A stretch of DNA of 64,000 bases, from NCBI RefSeq assembly GCF_009831215.1, contig NZ_WUTW01000002.1, forward strand, positions 186,001 to 250,000. The letters are read 5' to 3'. The translations under genes and the position numbers were made by a program. This document shows, piece by piece, positions 23,512 through 31,637 of the stretch (position 1 is its first letter; each line of letters starts with the position of its first letter). Source of the DNA: Actinomadura rayongensis. GTDB lineage: Bacteria; Actinomycetota; Actinomycetes; Streptosporangiales; Streptosporangiaceae. The notes beneath the pieces are model-generated. The model did not search any database, was not told where the DNA came from, and worked only from the letters and a program-made list of their open reading frames with translations.

Positions 23512-25251
23512 ATGCCCCAGAAACCCCCGGTCCGGGTCGACGTGGAGTGGGCGCTGTGGGGCCGCTCGCCCGAGACGGGACGAGACGGTCTCCTCGCGTG
23601 CAGCGCCGGGCGGCTCGGCGTGGAGAACTTCGCAGAGATCATCGGCCGGTACGACCCCGGCACGCCCGACGCGCTGCCGCAGGTCACGGTCGCGTGGGCG
23701 GGCGCGGGCGACCGCTCCTACCTCACGCTCGCGCGGCAGGAGTGGTCGGCGGAGGAGGACCGCTACGGCCGCCGGACGGCGACGGTCCGGCTGTTCTGCG
23801 TCCCGTACGCGGCGCTCGGCGGGACGCCCGTCTCCTACGAGGAACTGCACGCGCGGTTCGCCGACCGCGCGCTCCCGCCGGACGGGTCGGCGCCGCTGAG
23901 CGTCGAGCTGGCCGGGCTGCGGCCCAAGGAGTTGGGCGACCGCGTCACCGACCAGGTCCGCGCGACGGCCGCGCTGCTGCTCACCGGGAGGCGCGTCTGC
24001 GTCATCCCCGACGCCGTGCTGTCGCTCGACACGCGGCTGCGGTTCCTCGACACGGTCGCCGCGCTGCTCCCGTACGGGATGCGGACGTCGCTGTCGGCGT
24101 CCACGTGGACGAGCGGGACGGCCGACCACCGCATCCGGCTGTCGTTCAGCGGCGCGGTGCGGTCCGGGTTCCACACCGTCGTGTTGAACGGCAGGACTCC
24201 GCCGCCGTTCGGCGAGGCGGCGAGCGCGTACCTCGACCTGCTGCGCGAGGCGTCCGACCTCACGCCGGTGATCCGCGCGCTGGCGGGCAGCACCGAGCCG
24301 CTGACGTTCCGGGACGGCGCGGACGAGGCGCTGCTGCGGCTGGAGCACGCCGTCCACGGCCGTCCGGCGGACGTGGCCGCGGCGCTCACCGCCTGCGCGG
24401 ACACCATCGACCGGCGGCGGTGGGGCGTGCTGCGCGAGCGGCTCCCCCGGCTGGCGCGGCAGACCCGGGTGAGGTGGGATCCCGAGGCGCGCGAGCGGCA
24501 CCGGGAGGTCGTGGAGGCGCGCGGGCTGCTGTCGGCGCGGTCCGTGCCGTCGGACGTCCGCGCCGATCTGTACGACGCCGTCCTGCTGCTCGCCTACGGA
24601 CCCGCGCTGACCCACGCCGACGTCGCGCGGATCCTGGACTCCGTCGGGGAGCCGTCCGCCGATCTCGTCGCGGCGATCGTCCGGCACGCGGTGGCCGATC
24701 TGGACACGGCGCTGCTGCTCGGGGACCGGCCGGGCGGGGGCGGCGGCCGCGAGATCGTCCGGCGGGCCGACGCGGCGGACCTCGTCGCGTGGGTCGCCGC
24801 GCACCCGGACGAGCACGCGCCGGTGGACCGCGTCCTCGCCGAGATCCTGTCGCGCCGCCGCTCGGACGCCGGGGCCGTCCTCGCCGCGCTGCGCGACCAC
24901 GACTACCTGGCGGACGCGGTCGCGGTCCGGCACGCCGACGACCACCGCGCGCAGGTCAGGGTGCTGCGCGACCTGCTGGTCGCGGCGTACGGCGGCCGGT
25001 ATTTGACGGACGAGCAGCGCCGCGAGGTCGCCGAGCATCCCGCCGCCGAGTCCCACCCGGCGCTGCGCGAGGCCGCCGAGCCCCCGGAGGACGAGCCCGT
25101 GCGGCCGGCGTACGGGGCCTCGGCCGCGGTCGGCGTCAAGCCGCGCCTGCCCTTCGTTCTCAGCGACACGGCCCTCGTCCTGACGGTCCTCGCCGTCTTC
25201 GTCCTGGCGGTCCTCGGCGTCGTCCTGTTGATCTGGTTGCTGGCCTCTTAG
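23512..25251 (+). CDS. GAP1-type GTPase-associated protein B, C-terminally membrane anchored
   Basis: This 579-residue protein is a tandem paralog of the preceding one. The conserved block falls at the same residues (175-212: RLRFLDTVAALLPYG, then SASTWTSGTA), and the YDPGTPDALPQVTVA element matches at 47-61. The middle region is shorter and diverged. A single membrane helix forms the last 30 residues. The ATG at 23512 is 15 bases after the previous stop, with GAAGGTGG before it. The stop overlaps that of the convergent oxidoreductase gene. Two divergent GAP1 copies for one GTPase suggest a heteromeric membrane assembly; that is inference. Confidence 0.8.
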   Translation: MPQKPPVRVDVEWALWGRSPETGRDGLLACSAGRLGVENFAEIIGRYDPGTPDALPQVTVAWAGAGDRSYLTLARQEWSAEEDRYGRRTATVRLFCVPYAALGGTPVSYEELHARFADRALPPDGSAPLSVELAGLRPKELGDRVTDQVRATAALLLTGRRVCVIPDAVLSLDTRLRFLDTVAALLPYGMRTSLSASTWTSGTADHRIRLSFSGAVRSGFHTVVLNGRTPPPFGEAASAYLDLLREASDLTPVIRALAGSTEPLTFRDGADEALLRLEHAVHGRPADVAAALTACADTIDRRRWGVLRERLPRLARQTRVRWDPEARERHREVVEARGLLSARSVPSDVRADLYDAVLLLAYGPALTHADVARILDSVGEPSADLVAAIVRHAVADLDTALLLGDRPGGGGGREIVRRADAADLVAWVAAHPDEHAPVDRVLAEILSRRRSDAGAVLAALRDHDYLADAVAVRHADDHRAQVRVLRDLLVAAYGGRYLTDEQRREVAEHPAAESHPALREAAEPPEDEPVRPAYGASAAVGVKPRLPFVLSDTALVLTVLAVFVLAVLGVVLLIWLLAS

Positions 25252-26237
25252 CGGACGCGGACGACGAGCTTGCCCGTGGCGCGGTCGTTCTCCATGTCGT
25301 CGTGGGCCCGCCGGACCTGCTCCAGGCCGTCGTAGACGCGGTCGACGGGGAAGGTGAGCCGTCCGGCCGCGACCGCGTCCAGGATCTCCTGGAAGTCGGC
25401 GCGGGGCAGGTCGGCGGCGTCGCCGAAGTAGCCCGCGAGGCGGACGCCTCGTGGCAGGTACTCGTTCGGGGAGAAGTCCGGGATCGTCCACTGGTTGGAC
25501 AGGCTGCCGCCGAAGCAGGCCGTGCCGTGGACGCGCACCGCGCGCAGCGTGTCGTGCAGGGTCGGCGCGCCGACGAGGTCCAGGGCGGCGTCGACGCCGT
25601 CGGGGTACAGCGCGCGGACGGCGGACGCGACGTCGCCGGTGTCGAGCAGCGGGTGGTCGACGCCGCGCTCCTTCAGGAACGCCAGGCGGTCCGGTTGCCG
25701 GGTGGTGGACAGCACCGTCGCGCCGCGCCATTTCGCCAGGGCTGCGGCGGCCAGGCCGACCGAGGACGTCCCGCCCCGGATCAGCACGGTCTGGCGCGGG
25801 CGCAGGTCCAGGCCGACGGTGAGCGAGCCGTACGCCGTCTGCACCATCTCCGGCAGGGCGCCCAGCACCTCCCACGGCAGGTCGGTGTCGACGGGGATGA
25901 CCTGGGACAGGGGCACGGACGTGTATTCGGCGTAACCGCCGTCGTAGGTGCGTCCCATGTCGCCCATCATCGCGACGACCCGTTGCCCGGGGACCAGGCC
26001 GCTGCCGCGCGGGGCCGCGTCGACCGTCCCGGCGGCCTCGATGCCGGGCACGCGGGGGAAGGTGACGCCGACGCTCACGCCGAGCCGCAGTTTGAGCTCC
26101 GACCGGTTGACGCCGAACGCCTCGACACGGATGCGCACCCAGCCGTCCCGTTCGGGCGGGATCGGGAGCGTGGTCAGGCGCAGGTTTTCCACAGGCCCGG
26201 GTGCGGTGAGTTGGACGGCGCGCATCGTGGTCGTCAA
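25248..26237 (-). CDS. NAD(P)-dependent zinc-free quinone oxidoreductase-like protein
   Basis: This 329-residue medium-chain dehydrogenase lacks the zinc ligands of alcohol dehydrogenases and has the quinone-reductase-type nucleotide loop IRGGTSSVGLAAAALAK (about residue 150). It should reduce quinones or enones with NADPH. Start TTG 26237 is preceded by GGGAAGG at 7 bases; an ATG at 26225 four codons later has no such site. It lies 34 bases after the TetR gene on the same strand, so it is probably co-transcribed with it. Its stop overlaps that of the GAP1-B gene. Confidence 0.88.
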   Translation of the reverse strand: MTTTMRAVQLTAPGPVENLRLTTLPIPPERDGWVRIRVEAFGVNRSELKLRLGVSVGVTFPRVPGIEAAGTVDAAPRGSGLVPGQRVVAMMGDMGRTYDGGYAEYTSVPLSQVIPVDTDLPWEVLGALPEMVQTAYGSLTVGLDLRPRQTVLIRGGTSSVGLAAAALAKWRGATVLSTTRQPDRLAFLKERGVDHPLLDTGDVASAVRALYPDGVDAALDLVGAPTLHDTLRAVRVHGTACFGGSLSNQWTIPDFSPNEYLPRGVRLAGYFGDAADLPRADFQEILDAVAAGRLTFPVDRVYDGLEQVRRAHDDMENDRATGKLVVRVR

Positions 26238-26271
26238 GGGTCCGCCTTCCCTGGGGATCGGTCAGCGGTGG

Positions 26272-26847
26272 TCAACACGACGGCTCGTCGGGCGCATTCC
26301 CGGGGGTCTCGGGCATTGCCGCGCCGGCCCAGGGGCGGACGATCCGCTCGACCTGCTCGTCGGAGATGTCGGCCAGGGCGTCGAGGCGCAGGAAGTGCCG
26401 CGCGACGACCAGGCCGAGGATGGACGTGACCGTGAGGGCCGCGCGCAGGTCGGCGTCGGGGTCGTCGGTCGTGGCGGCGAGGTTGCGCGTGCGGTCGTCG
26501 AGGAACGCTTTCATCGCCGAGGTGGCTTCCGGCGCGGTGAGCATCGACCGGACGAGGGCGCGGACCTGGGGTGACGGCTCGTCCAGGCGCACGTCCAGCA
26601 CGCGGGCGAGGTGGGCGGCGACGTCCTCGTCCGGCCATTCGGTGCCGAGGTTGATGGCGAGCGCGAACAGCTTGTCCTTGGACCCGTAGTGCTGGAGGAC
26701 CAGCGACGGGTCGACGCCCGCCCGGCGCGCGATGGCCCGGACGGTCGTCGCCTGGAGGCCGTGCTCGGCGAACTCGGCGCGGGCCGCGTCCAGGATTCGC
26801 CGCGCCGTCGCTTCGCGCTTGGCGGCGCGTCCGGTGTGTTCCGCCAT
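26272..26847 (-). CDS. TetR/AcrR-family transcriptional regulator
   Basis: This 191-residue repressor has the TetR DNA-binding domain at its N-terminus: ARRILDAARAEFAEHG, then TTVRAIARRAGVDPSLVLQHYGSKDKLF (residues 15-60). The C-terminal all-alpha region would bind the inducer. It diverges from an SDR-decarboxylase gene pair. A 9-base perfect inverted repeat sits between the two, so it probably represses both its own operon (with the quinone oxidoreductase) and the rightward pair. The inducer is unknown. Confidence 0.92.
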   Translation of the reverse strand: MAEHTGRAAKREATARRILDAARAEFAEHGLQATTVRAIARRAGVDPSLVLQHYGSKDKLFALAINLGTEWPDEDVAAHLARVLDVRLDEPSPQVRALVRSMLTAPEATSAMKAFLDDRTRNLAATTDDPDADLRAALTVTSILGLVVARHFLRLDALADISDEQVERIVRPWAGAAMPETPGNAPDEPSC

Positions 26848-26864
26848 CCGTTCACTCTACAGCC

Positions 26865-26892
26865 GTTGAGCGACGTGCTAGATTCGCTCAAC
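26865..26892. promoter_or_regulatory. Probable TetR operator in the divergent gap
   Basis: GTTGAGCGA (26865-26873) and TCGCTCAAC (26884-26892) are perfect 9-base arms around a 10-base spacer. This 28-base palindrome is centred in the 69-base gap between the TetR and SDR genes, the usual place for an autoregulatory TetR operator. A TAGATT (-10-like) falls in the spacer and right arm. Confidence 0.7.
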
Positions 26893-26916
26893 AGTTGATG
26901 AGCGAAAGGAACCGCC

Positions 26917-27606
26917 ATGACCACGCACCCGACCGTCCTGCTGATCGGCGCCTCGCGCGGGCTCGGCCTCGCGCTCGCGCAGGAGTACCTTTCGCGCGGT
27001 GCGCACGTCGTGGCCACCGTCCGCGGCGCGCGGCGCACCCCGCTGCACGATCTGGCCGACGACCCGCAGTTGGAGATCGAGCACGTCGACATCACCGACC
27101 GCGCCCAGGTGGAGTCGCTGCGCGACCGGCTCGCGGGCCGCGCGTTCGACCTGCTGTTCGTCGTCGCGGGCATCACCAACGGGCGCTACGAGACGCCCGC
27201 CGACGTCGACCCCGACGTGTTCTCGCAGGTCATGACGACCAACGCGCTGAGCCCGATGCGCACGGTCGAAATCCTGCGGGACCTCGTGCGGCCGGACGGG
27301 ACGATCGCCGTGATGTCGTCCGGGCAGGGCAGCATCGCGAACAACGAACGCGGCGGGTTCGAGATCTACCGCGCCAGCAAGTCGGCGCTGAACCAGCTCA
27401 TGCGCAGCTACGCCGCCCGCCACCGCGACGACCCGCGCACCCTGCTGCTCGCCGCGCCCGGCTGGGTGCGCACCGAACTCGGCGGCCCGGACGCCGCGCT
27501 GACCGTCGAGGAGAGCATCCCGCGCCTGGCCGGCGTGATCGACGCCCAGCGCGGCCGCGGTGGGCTCCAGTTCCTCGACTACCGAGGGGAGACGCTGCCG
27601 TGGTGA
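26917..27606 (+). CDS. Short-chain dehydrogenase/reductase
   Basis: This 229-residue SDR has the N-terminal cofactor motif LLIGASRGLGLALA (TGxxxGxG class), the FVVAGIT segment for NNAG, an active-site Ser in AVMSSGQGS and the YxxxK motif as YRASK. It should oxidise or reduce a small alcohol or carbonyl with NAD(P). The ATG at 26917 follows GAAAGGA. Its stop overlaps the start of the decarboxylase-like gene, so the two form one operon under the TetR operator. Confidence 0.9.
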   Translation: MTTHPTVLLIGASRGLGLALAQEYLSRGAHVVATVRGARRTPLHDLADDPQLEIEHVDITDRAQVESLRDRLAGRAFDLLFVVAGITNGRYETPADVDPDVFSQVMTTNALSPMRTVEILRDLVRPDGTIAVMSSGQGSIANNERGGFEIYRASKSALNQLMRSYAARHRDDPRTLLLAAPGWVRTELGGPDAALTVEESIPRLAGVIDAQRGRGGLQFLDYRGETLPW

Positions 27607-28568
27607 CGCCGCTGATCGCGATCGAAGAACACTGGATGCCGCCCGAGCTGGCGGCGGCGCTCGACGGCCGCGACGAGAGCCTGGCCCTCAGCCGGTTCGG
27701 CGACCACGAGCAGCGCCTCACCGACCTCGGCGCGGGTCGGCTCGCCACGATGGACGAGCAGGGCATCGACGTCTCGATCATCGCCCTGACCCCGCCCGGC
27801 ACCCAGGCGCTCCCGCCGGACGAGGCCGTCCGGCTGAGCCGCGCGGCCAACGACGTCGCGTCGGCCGCCGTCGCGCGCCGCCCGGACCGGTTCCGGGCGC
27901 TGTCGACGCTGCCGCTGTCCGCGCCCGACGCGGCGGCCGACGAACTCCGCCGGGCCGCGTCCCTCGGGCACGTCGGCACGATGGTCTACGGCCACGCCGG
28001 ACGGCTGACCCTCGACGACCCGGCGTACGACGAGCTGTGGGCGACGGCGGCCCGGCTGCGTCAGCCGGTCTTCCTGCACCCGCAGCTCCCGTCCGACGCG
28101 ACCCGCGACGCGTTGTACCGGGGCTTCGACGCCATGACCGACCTCGCCCTCGCCACGTTCGGCTGGGGTTGGCACGTGGGCGCCGCCACCGCCGCTTTGC
28201 GGCTCATCCTGCGCGGCACCTTCGACCGCCATCCCGACCTGCAACTGATCCTCGGCCACTGGGGAGAGCTGCTGCTGTTCTGGCTGGACCGCGCCGACGG
28301 CCTCGCGCGCGCTGCTGGGCTGCCGCGAACCGTGTCCGAGTACGTCCGGTCGAACGTGTACGTGACGTCGTCCGGAATGCTCGACGCCGCGAAACTGTGC
28401 CACGTCCTGACGGTGACGACTCCGGACCGGCTGCTGTTCTCCACCGACTACCCGTTCCAGCACCCGACCCGCGACGAGATCAGCGCGTTCCTCGCCGTCT
28501 TCCCCGACCACGACCGGTCCCTGTTCACCACCCGCAACGCCGCAACGCTGTTCAACCTCGACCTCTGA
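27600..28568 (+). CDS. Amidohydrolase-2 family protein (ACMSD / gamma-resorcylate decarboxylase-like)
   Basis: This 322-residue TIM-barrel metal enzyme begins with IAIEEHW, the EExH variant of the metal motif seen in ACMSD-like and hydroxybenzoate decarboxylases. Further ligands are the His in VFLHPQ and the Asp in LFSTDYPF; HWGELL is also typical. It likely catalyses non-oxidative decarboxylation or hydrolysis of an aromatic or cyclic acid. Start: GTG 27600 follows GAGGGGAG at 8 bases and overlaps the SDR gene. With the SDR it may form a short catabolic route for an aromatic compound sensed by the TetR protein. Confidence 0.85.
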   Translation: MVTPLIAIEEHWMPPELAAALDGRDESLALSRFGDHEQRLTDLGAGRLATMDEQGIDVSIIALTPPGTQALPPDEAVRLSRAANDVASAAVARRPDRFRALSTLPLSAPDAAADELRRAASLGHVGTMVYGHAGRLTLDDPAYDELWATAARLRQPVFLHPQLPSDATRDALYRGFDAMTDLALATFGWGWHVGAATAALRLILRGTFDRHPDLQLILGHWGELLLFWLDRADGLARAAGLPRTVSEYVRSNVYVTSSGMLDAAKLCHVLTVTTPDRLLFSTDYPFQHPTRDEISAFLAVFPDHDRSLFTTRNAATLFNLDL

Positions 28569-28676
28569 CCTCCCTCTCAGGTCCCGTGCGGCGGATCGCC
28601 ATCGGGGGCGATGCGCGGTCGATCCGGCTCCGGCCAGGATCGCCGAGATCAGAACCCGCTCGAAAGGCGCCTTCCG

Positions 28677-29879
28677 ATGGCACGCGCACTCCTTCGCACC
28701 TCCGCCGTGGTGACGGCCGCAGCGCTCTGCGCCGGACTCGCCTCCGCGCCCGCGTCCGCAGCCGCCGGGCGCGGCACGCTGGTCTCGGCCGAACACCTGC
28801 GGACCCTCTCGTCCAGCCAGGTTGCCGGACAGCTCGCGACCGCCGGATTCAGACACGACTCGGTGCGCAACGGCGTCGACACCTACCGGCTCGTGTACCG
28901 GACGATCGACGCGCACGGCAGGCCGACGACGGCGAGCGGACTGTTCGTCCTGCCGCGCACCGGACGGCACCGGCTCCGGACGGTCTCCTTCGACCACGGC
29001 ACGACCAGCTACAAGGGCGACGCACCGTCCACGACCGACGACGGATTCGCCCCGGCGCCCGCCCTCACGTACGGCGCGGCGGGCTTCGCCGCCGCCGAGC
29101 CGGACTACCTCGGCCTCGGCCTGGGACCGGGCGTCCACCCCTGGATGGACGTGCCGTCGGAGGTGACCGCGTCAGTGGACATGCTCCGGGCCGCCCGCGC
29201 CTTCACCCGTCACCGAGGCCGCGAACTCGACCGCAAGGTCATGGTCACCGGGTTCTCCCAGGGCGCGTCGGCCGCCACCGCCCTGGGCCGGGCCCTGCAG
29301 AACGGGTCCGACCCGTGGTTCCGGCTCGGCGCGCTCGCCCCCGTCAGCGGCGGATACGCCTTCCGGACGGCCGAGATCCCGGCGCTGCTCGGCGGCGAGG
29401 TCGAGCCCAAGTCCGGCACGCTGTACGCGGCCTACCTGCTGGTCGCCTTCAACCGTCTCCACCACCTGTACGACTCCCCCGCACAGGTCTTCAAGGCTCC
29501 TTACGACGAGACCATCGAGCAACTCTTCGACGGCACCCACACCGGCGAGGAACTGTTCAACGGGACCCCGGGCACGATCAGCGACCTCCTCACCCCCGAC
29601 GGACTGCAACTGCTCAAGAACCCGCCCGAGCGTTTCGCCGCAGCCCTGCGGGTTCTGGACGGCACCTGCACATGGACGCCCAAAGCCCCGACGCGGCTCT
29701 ACTTCAGCCGGAACGACGAGCAGGCCGTCAACGCCAACAGCACAACGTGCCGAACTCAACTGGGCAAGCAGGTACCCCTCATCGACCTGGGAACCGAGAC
29801 TTACCAGGGCTCCCGACACCTGGGCTCCAACGTGGCGGGCACCGCGGCGATCGTCCGCTGGTTCCTGACCCTGAAATGA
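28677..29879 (+). CDS. Secreted lipase/esterase, alpha/beta hydrolase
   Basis: This 400-residue protein has a Sec signal peptide (cleavage near ASAAA). It has the layout of secretory lipases: an oxyanion-type FDHGTTSY segment, a nucleophile elbow GFSQGAS (Ser about residue 200) and a C-terminal SRHL with the probable catalytic His. Two Cys in the C-terminal half (GTCTWT and TTCRTQ) may form a disulfide. It would hydrolyse esters outside the cell. Start ATG 28677 follows GAAAGG. It stands alone between the decarboxylase and pentapeptide genes. Confidence 0.85.
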   Translation: MARALLRTSAVVTAAALCAGLASAPASAAAGRGTLVSAEHLRTLSSSQVAGQLATAGFRHDSVRNGVDTYRLVYRTIDAHGRPTTASGLFVLPRTGRHRLRTVSFDHGTTSYKGDAPSTTDDGFAPAPALTYGAAGFAAAEPDYLGLGLGPGVHPWMDVPSEVTASVDMLRAARAFTRHRGRELDRKVMVTGFSQGASAATALGRALQNGSDPWFRLGALAPVSGGYAFRTAEIPALLGGEVEPKSGTLYAAYLLVAFNRLHHLYDSPAQVFKAPYDETIEQLFDGTHTGEELFNGTPGTISDLLTPDGLQLLKNPPERFAAALRVLDGTCTWTPKAPTRLYFSRNDEQAVNANSTTCRTQLGKQVPLIDLGTETYQGSRHLGSNVAGTAAIVRWFLTLK

Positions 29880-29949
29880 CCACGACCAGCACGCATGGGC
29901 CTACGCCCGCCCGGACGCGACGCACGCGGCCCGACTGTAAGGTCACCGC

Positions 29950-30612
29950 ATGCGCACCGGTCACCCGCTCCGGGAACCCAAAGCACCGAGCCTTCCGAAG
30001 ACCCTGACACCGGCGACGTTCGCCGATGCGAACGTGGAGCACGACGGAAAGTACCTCTCGGTCGCCTACGGCCCGGTGACGCTCACCGGGACCGCCGAAG
30101 ACCCCGAGTTTGAGCGCTGCCGCTTCGACCAAACGCGGTTCTCAGGCGTCACGCTGCACCGCCCGGGATTCGCCGACGTGGAGTTCACCGGGGCCGACTT
30201 GGCGAACGCACGCCTGTTCAACTCCCGGATGTTCGCCGCGACCGTCGCCAGCTGCCGGATGACCGGCCTCCACCTTCCGGAATCCGGCCTGCGCGACGTC
30301 CTGTTCGACGCCTGCCGCGCCGACATGGCCAACTTCCGGTTCGCCCATCTGCGCGAGGTCGTCTTCCGCGACTGCAACCTGTCGGAGGCCGACTTCCAGA
30401 ACGCCGAACTGGCCAACGTCCGGTTCGAGCGCTGCAAACTCGTCGTCGCCCAGTTCAGCAACGCCACCATGAACGCCGTGCGCTTCTCCGGCTGCGACCT
30501 CAACGGCGTGCGAGGGGTCACCAGCTTCGACGGCGCGATCGTGACCCCCGCCGACGCCATGGGCCTCCTGGACGCCCTGACATCGGCGCTGGGAATCACG
30601 ATCGAGGACTAG
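29950..30612 (+). CDS. Pentapeptide-repeat protein
   Basis: This 220-residue soluble protein consists largely of pentapeptide repeats of the A(D/N)Lxx / xxF type from about residue 52 to 185 (for example FTGADLANARLF, LSEADFQNAELANVRF). Such repeats fold into a right-handed quadrilateral beta-helix. Some family members mimic DNA and protect gyrase; others are scaffolds. No additional domain is seen. The 3' end abuts a decayed acetyltransferase gene on the other strand, with a 17-base overlap. Confidence 0.88.
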   Translation: MRTGHPLREPKAPSLPKTLTPATFADANVEHDGKYLSVAYGPVTLTGTAEDPEFERCRFDQTRFSGVTLHRPGFADVEFTGADLANARLFNSRMFAATVASCRMTGLHLPESGLRDVLFDACRADMANFRFAHLREVVFRDCNLSEADFQNAELANVRFERCKLVVAQFSNATMNAVRFSGCDLNGVRGVTSFDGAIVTPADAMGLLDALTSALGITIED

Positions 30613-31122
30613 CCCAGCGGCCCCGGTAGTCCGGGTGGACGGCGAAGTAGGCGGGCTGCTGGATCGTCCGCCCATCCGGCCCGGCCACCGTGGAAAGCGG
30701 CCCGACCGCGCCGACGATCCGGCCGTCGGCGACGGTCACGAGGACAGGCCCGTCCTGGTGCCCGGCCTTGAGGCGCTGATAGAGGAATTGAAAGCCGTCC
30801 GGGCCGACAGCGTCGGCGAACGCACCGGACGTCCCAGCGACCGGGCAGTCCACCAGGCCGTGGACGTCGTCGCGGAAGACCTGGTCAGCGCGGGCACGAT
30901 GGTTTCCGCCGCCGTGTGGACGACCTCATCGAGGATGACGAACTCGTCCTTCGTGTCCATCCAGCGGCGGTCTTTGTCGAAACGCAGAAACCGACCCGTA
31001 CGAGCAAGGCCGAGGACGGAGTCGAAGAGTTCCGCCTTGACCGCCCCAGGGGGCACCGGCCCGAGCGTCGGCACGTACGGCGCGCGCACCACGGGCTCAA
31101 GCCAGTCCCACCGGAATCGCAT
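30596..31122 (-). pseudogene. Decayed GNAT-type acetyltransferase gene (frameshift and 3' truncation)
   Basis: The N-terminal half starts at ATG 31122 (MRFRWDWLEPVV) and stays sensible to about 30895 (HTAAETIVPA). There a shift of frame is needed to continue through DQVFRDDVHGLVDCP and a GNAT core (VLVTVADGRIVGAVGPL, AYFAVHPDYRGR). The acetyl-CoA loop breaks off at RGR, where RGxG would continue, and the frame ends at once, next to the 3' end of the pentapeptide gene. Two lesions suggest a true pseudogene; one or both could be sequencing errors. Confidence 0.65.
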
Positions 31123-31226
31123 ACCCCGAACGCTAGCCACGTCCCGACGCGAAAGGGCGCGAGTGCGGGCACGGCCCAGGATCGAGCACGCGAAGCGCGT
31201 GGGCGGAGGGTGGGCGTGGTGGGGGG

Positions 31227-31583
31227 TTAGTTCTGTTTTGGGTGCCAGGGCATTGCTTCTTGCCAGCCTTCGCGGTCGTGCGCCCAGGCGAGCATTGCTT
31301 CGGCTATCGGGCCTGGGCCGAACATCTCGAACGGTCTTGGGGCGTAGTGGGCCTGGAAGTGCTTGTCGGCGCTGCCTTCGCGGTATTCGACCTGGTAGGT
31401 CATGTCGTCGTTCAGGTATGCCTGCATGTAGTGCTGGTCTGCGGGTTCTCGGTCCCGTCGTTCCAGGATCACGAAGCGGTTGCGCAGGGTCATGTCGGCC
31501 AGGAGGTCGTGCAGGGCGTCTCTGGTCGGATCGTCCACGGCGTGTCCGGCTTCGTCGACTGCTCGCAGCAGTGGTCTCGCCAT
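31227..31583 (-). CDS. Conserved small protein, function unknown
   Basis: This 118-residue soluble protein begins at ATG 31583 (MARPLLRAVDEAGH). It has an alternating pattern (RFVILERR, YMQAYLN, TYQVEYREG) that suggests a small beta-sheet domain, and ends in a Trp-rich tail (MPWHPKQN). No family is recognised with certainty. The compact alpha/beta layout would also suit an immunity-type protein, but there is no toxin gene next to it. It is the downstream neighbour of the membrane pentapeptide gene. Confidence 0.55.
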   Translation of the reverse strand: MARPLLRAVDEAGHAVDDPTRDALHDLLADMTLRNRFVILERRDREPADQHYMQAYLNDDMTYQVEYREGSADKHFQAHYAPRPFEMFGPGPIAEAMLAWAHDREGWQEAMPWHPKQN

Positions 31584-31637
31584 GGCCGCGACTGTAGTGG
31601 CCGAACAGCGCCGCACCACCTTCCGGTGGAGCAGTGC

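Noticed and set aside
21340-25875. A 1511-codon minus-strand open frame opposite the GTPase-GAP1 operon
   Set aside because: It is antisense to three well-supported genes, consists of Arg/Pro/Gly/Ala-rich low-complexity protein, and arises from the GC-rich codon bias of the true frames.
21564-26429. A 1621-codon plus-strand open frame over the GAP1 genes
   Set aside because: It is a shifted-frame shadow of the GAP1 genes and runs across the convergent oxidoreductase gene; composition is Arg/Ala/Gly-rich with no domain.
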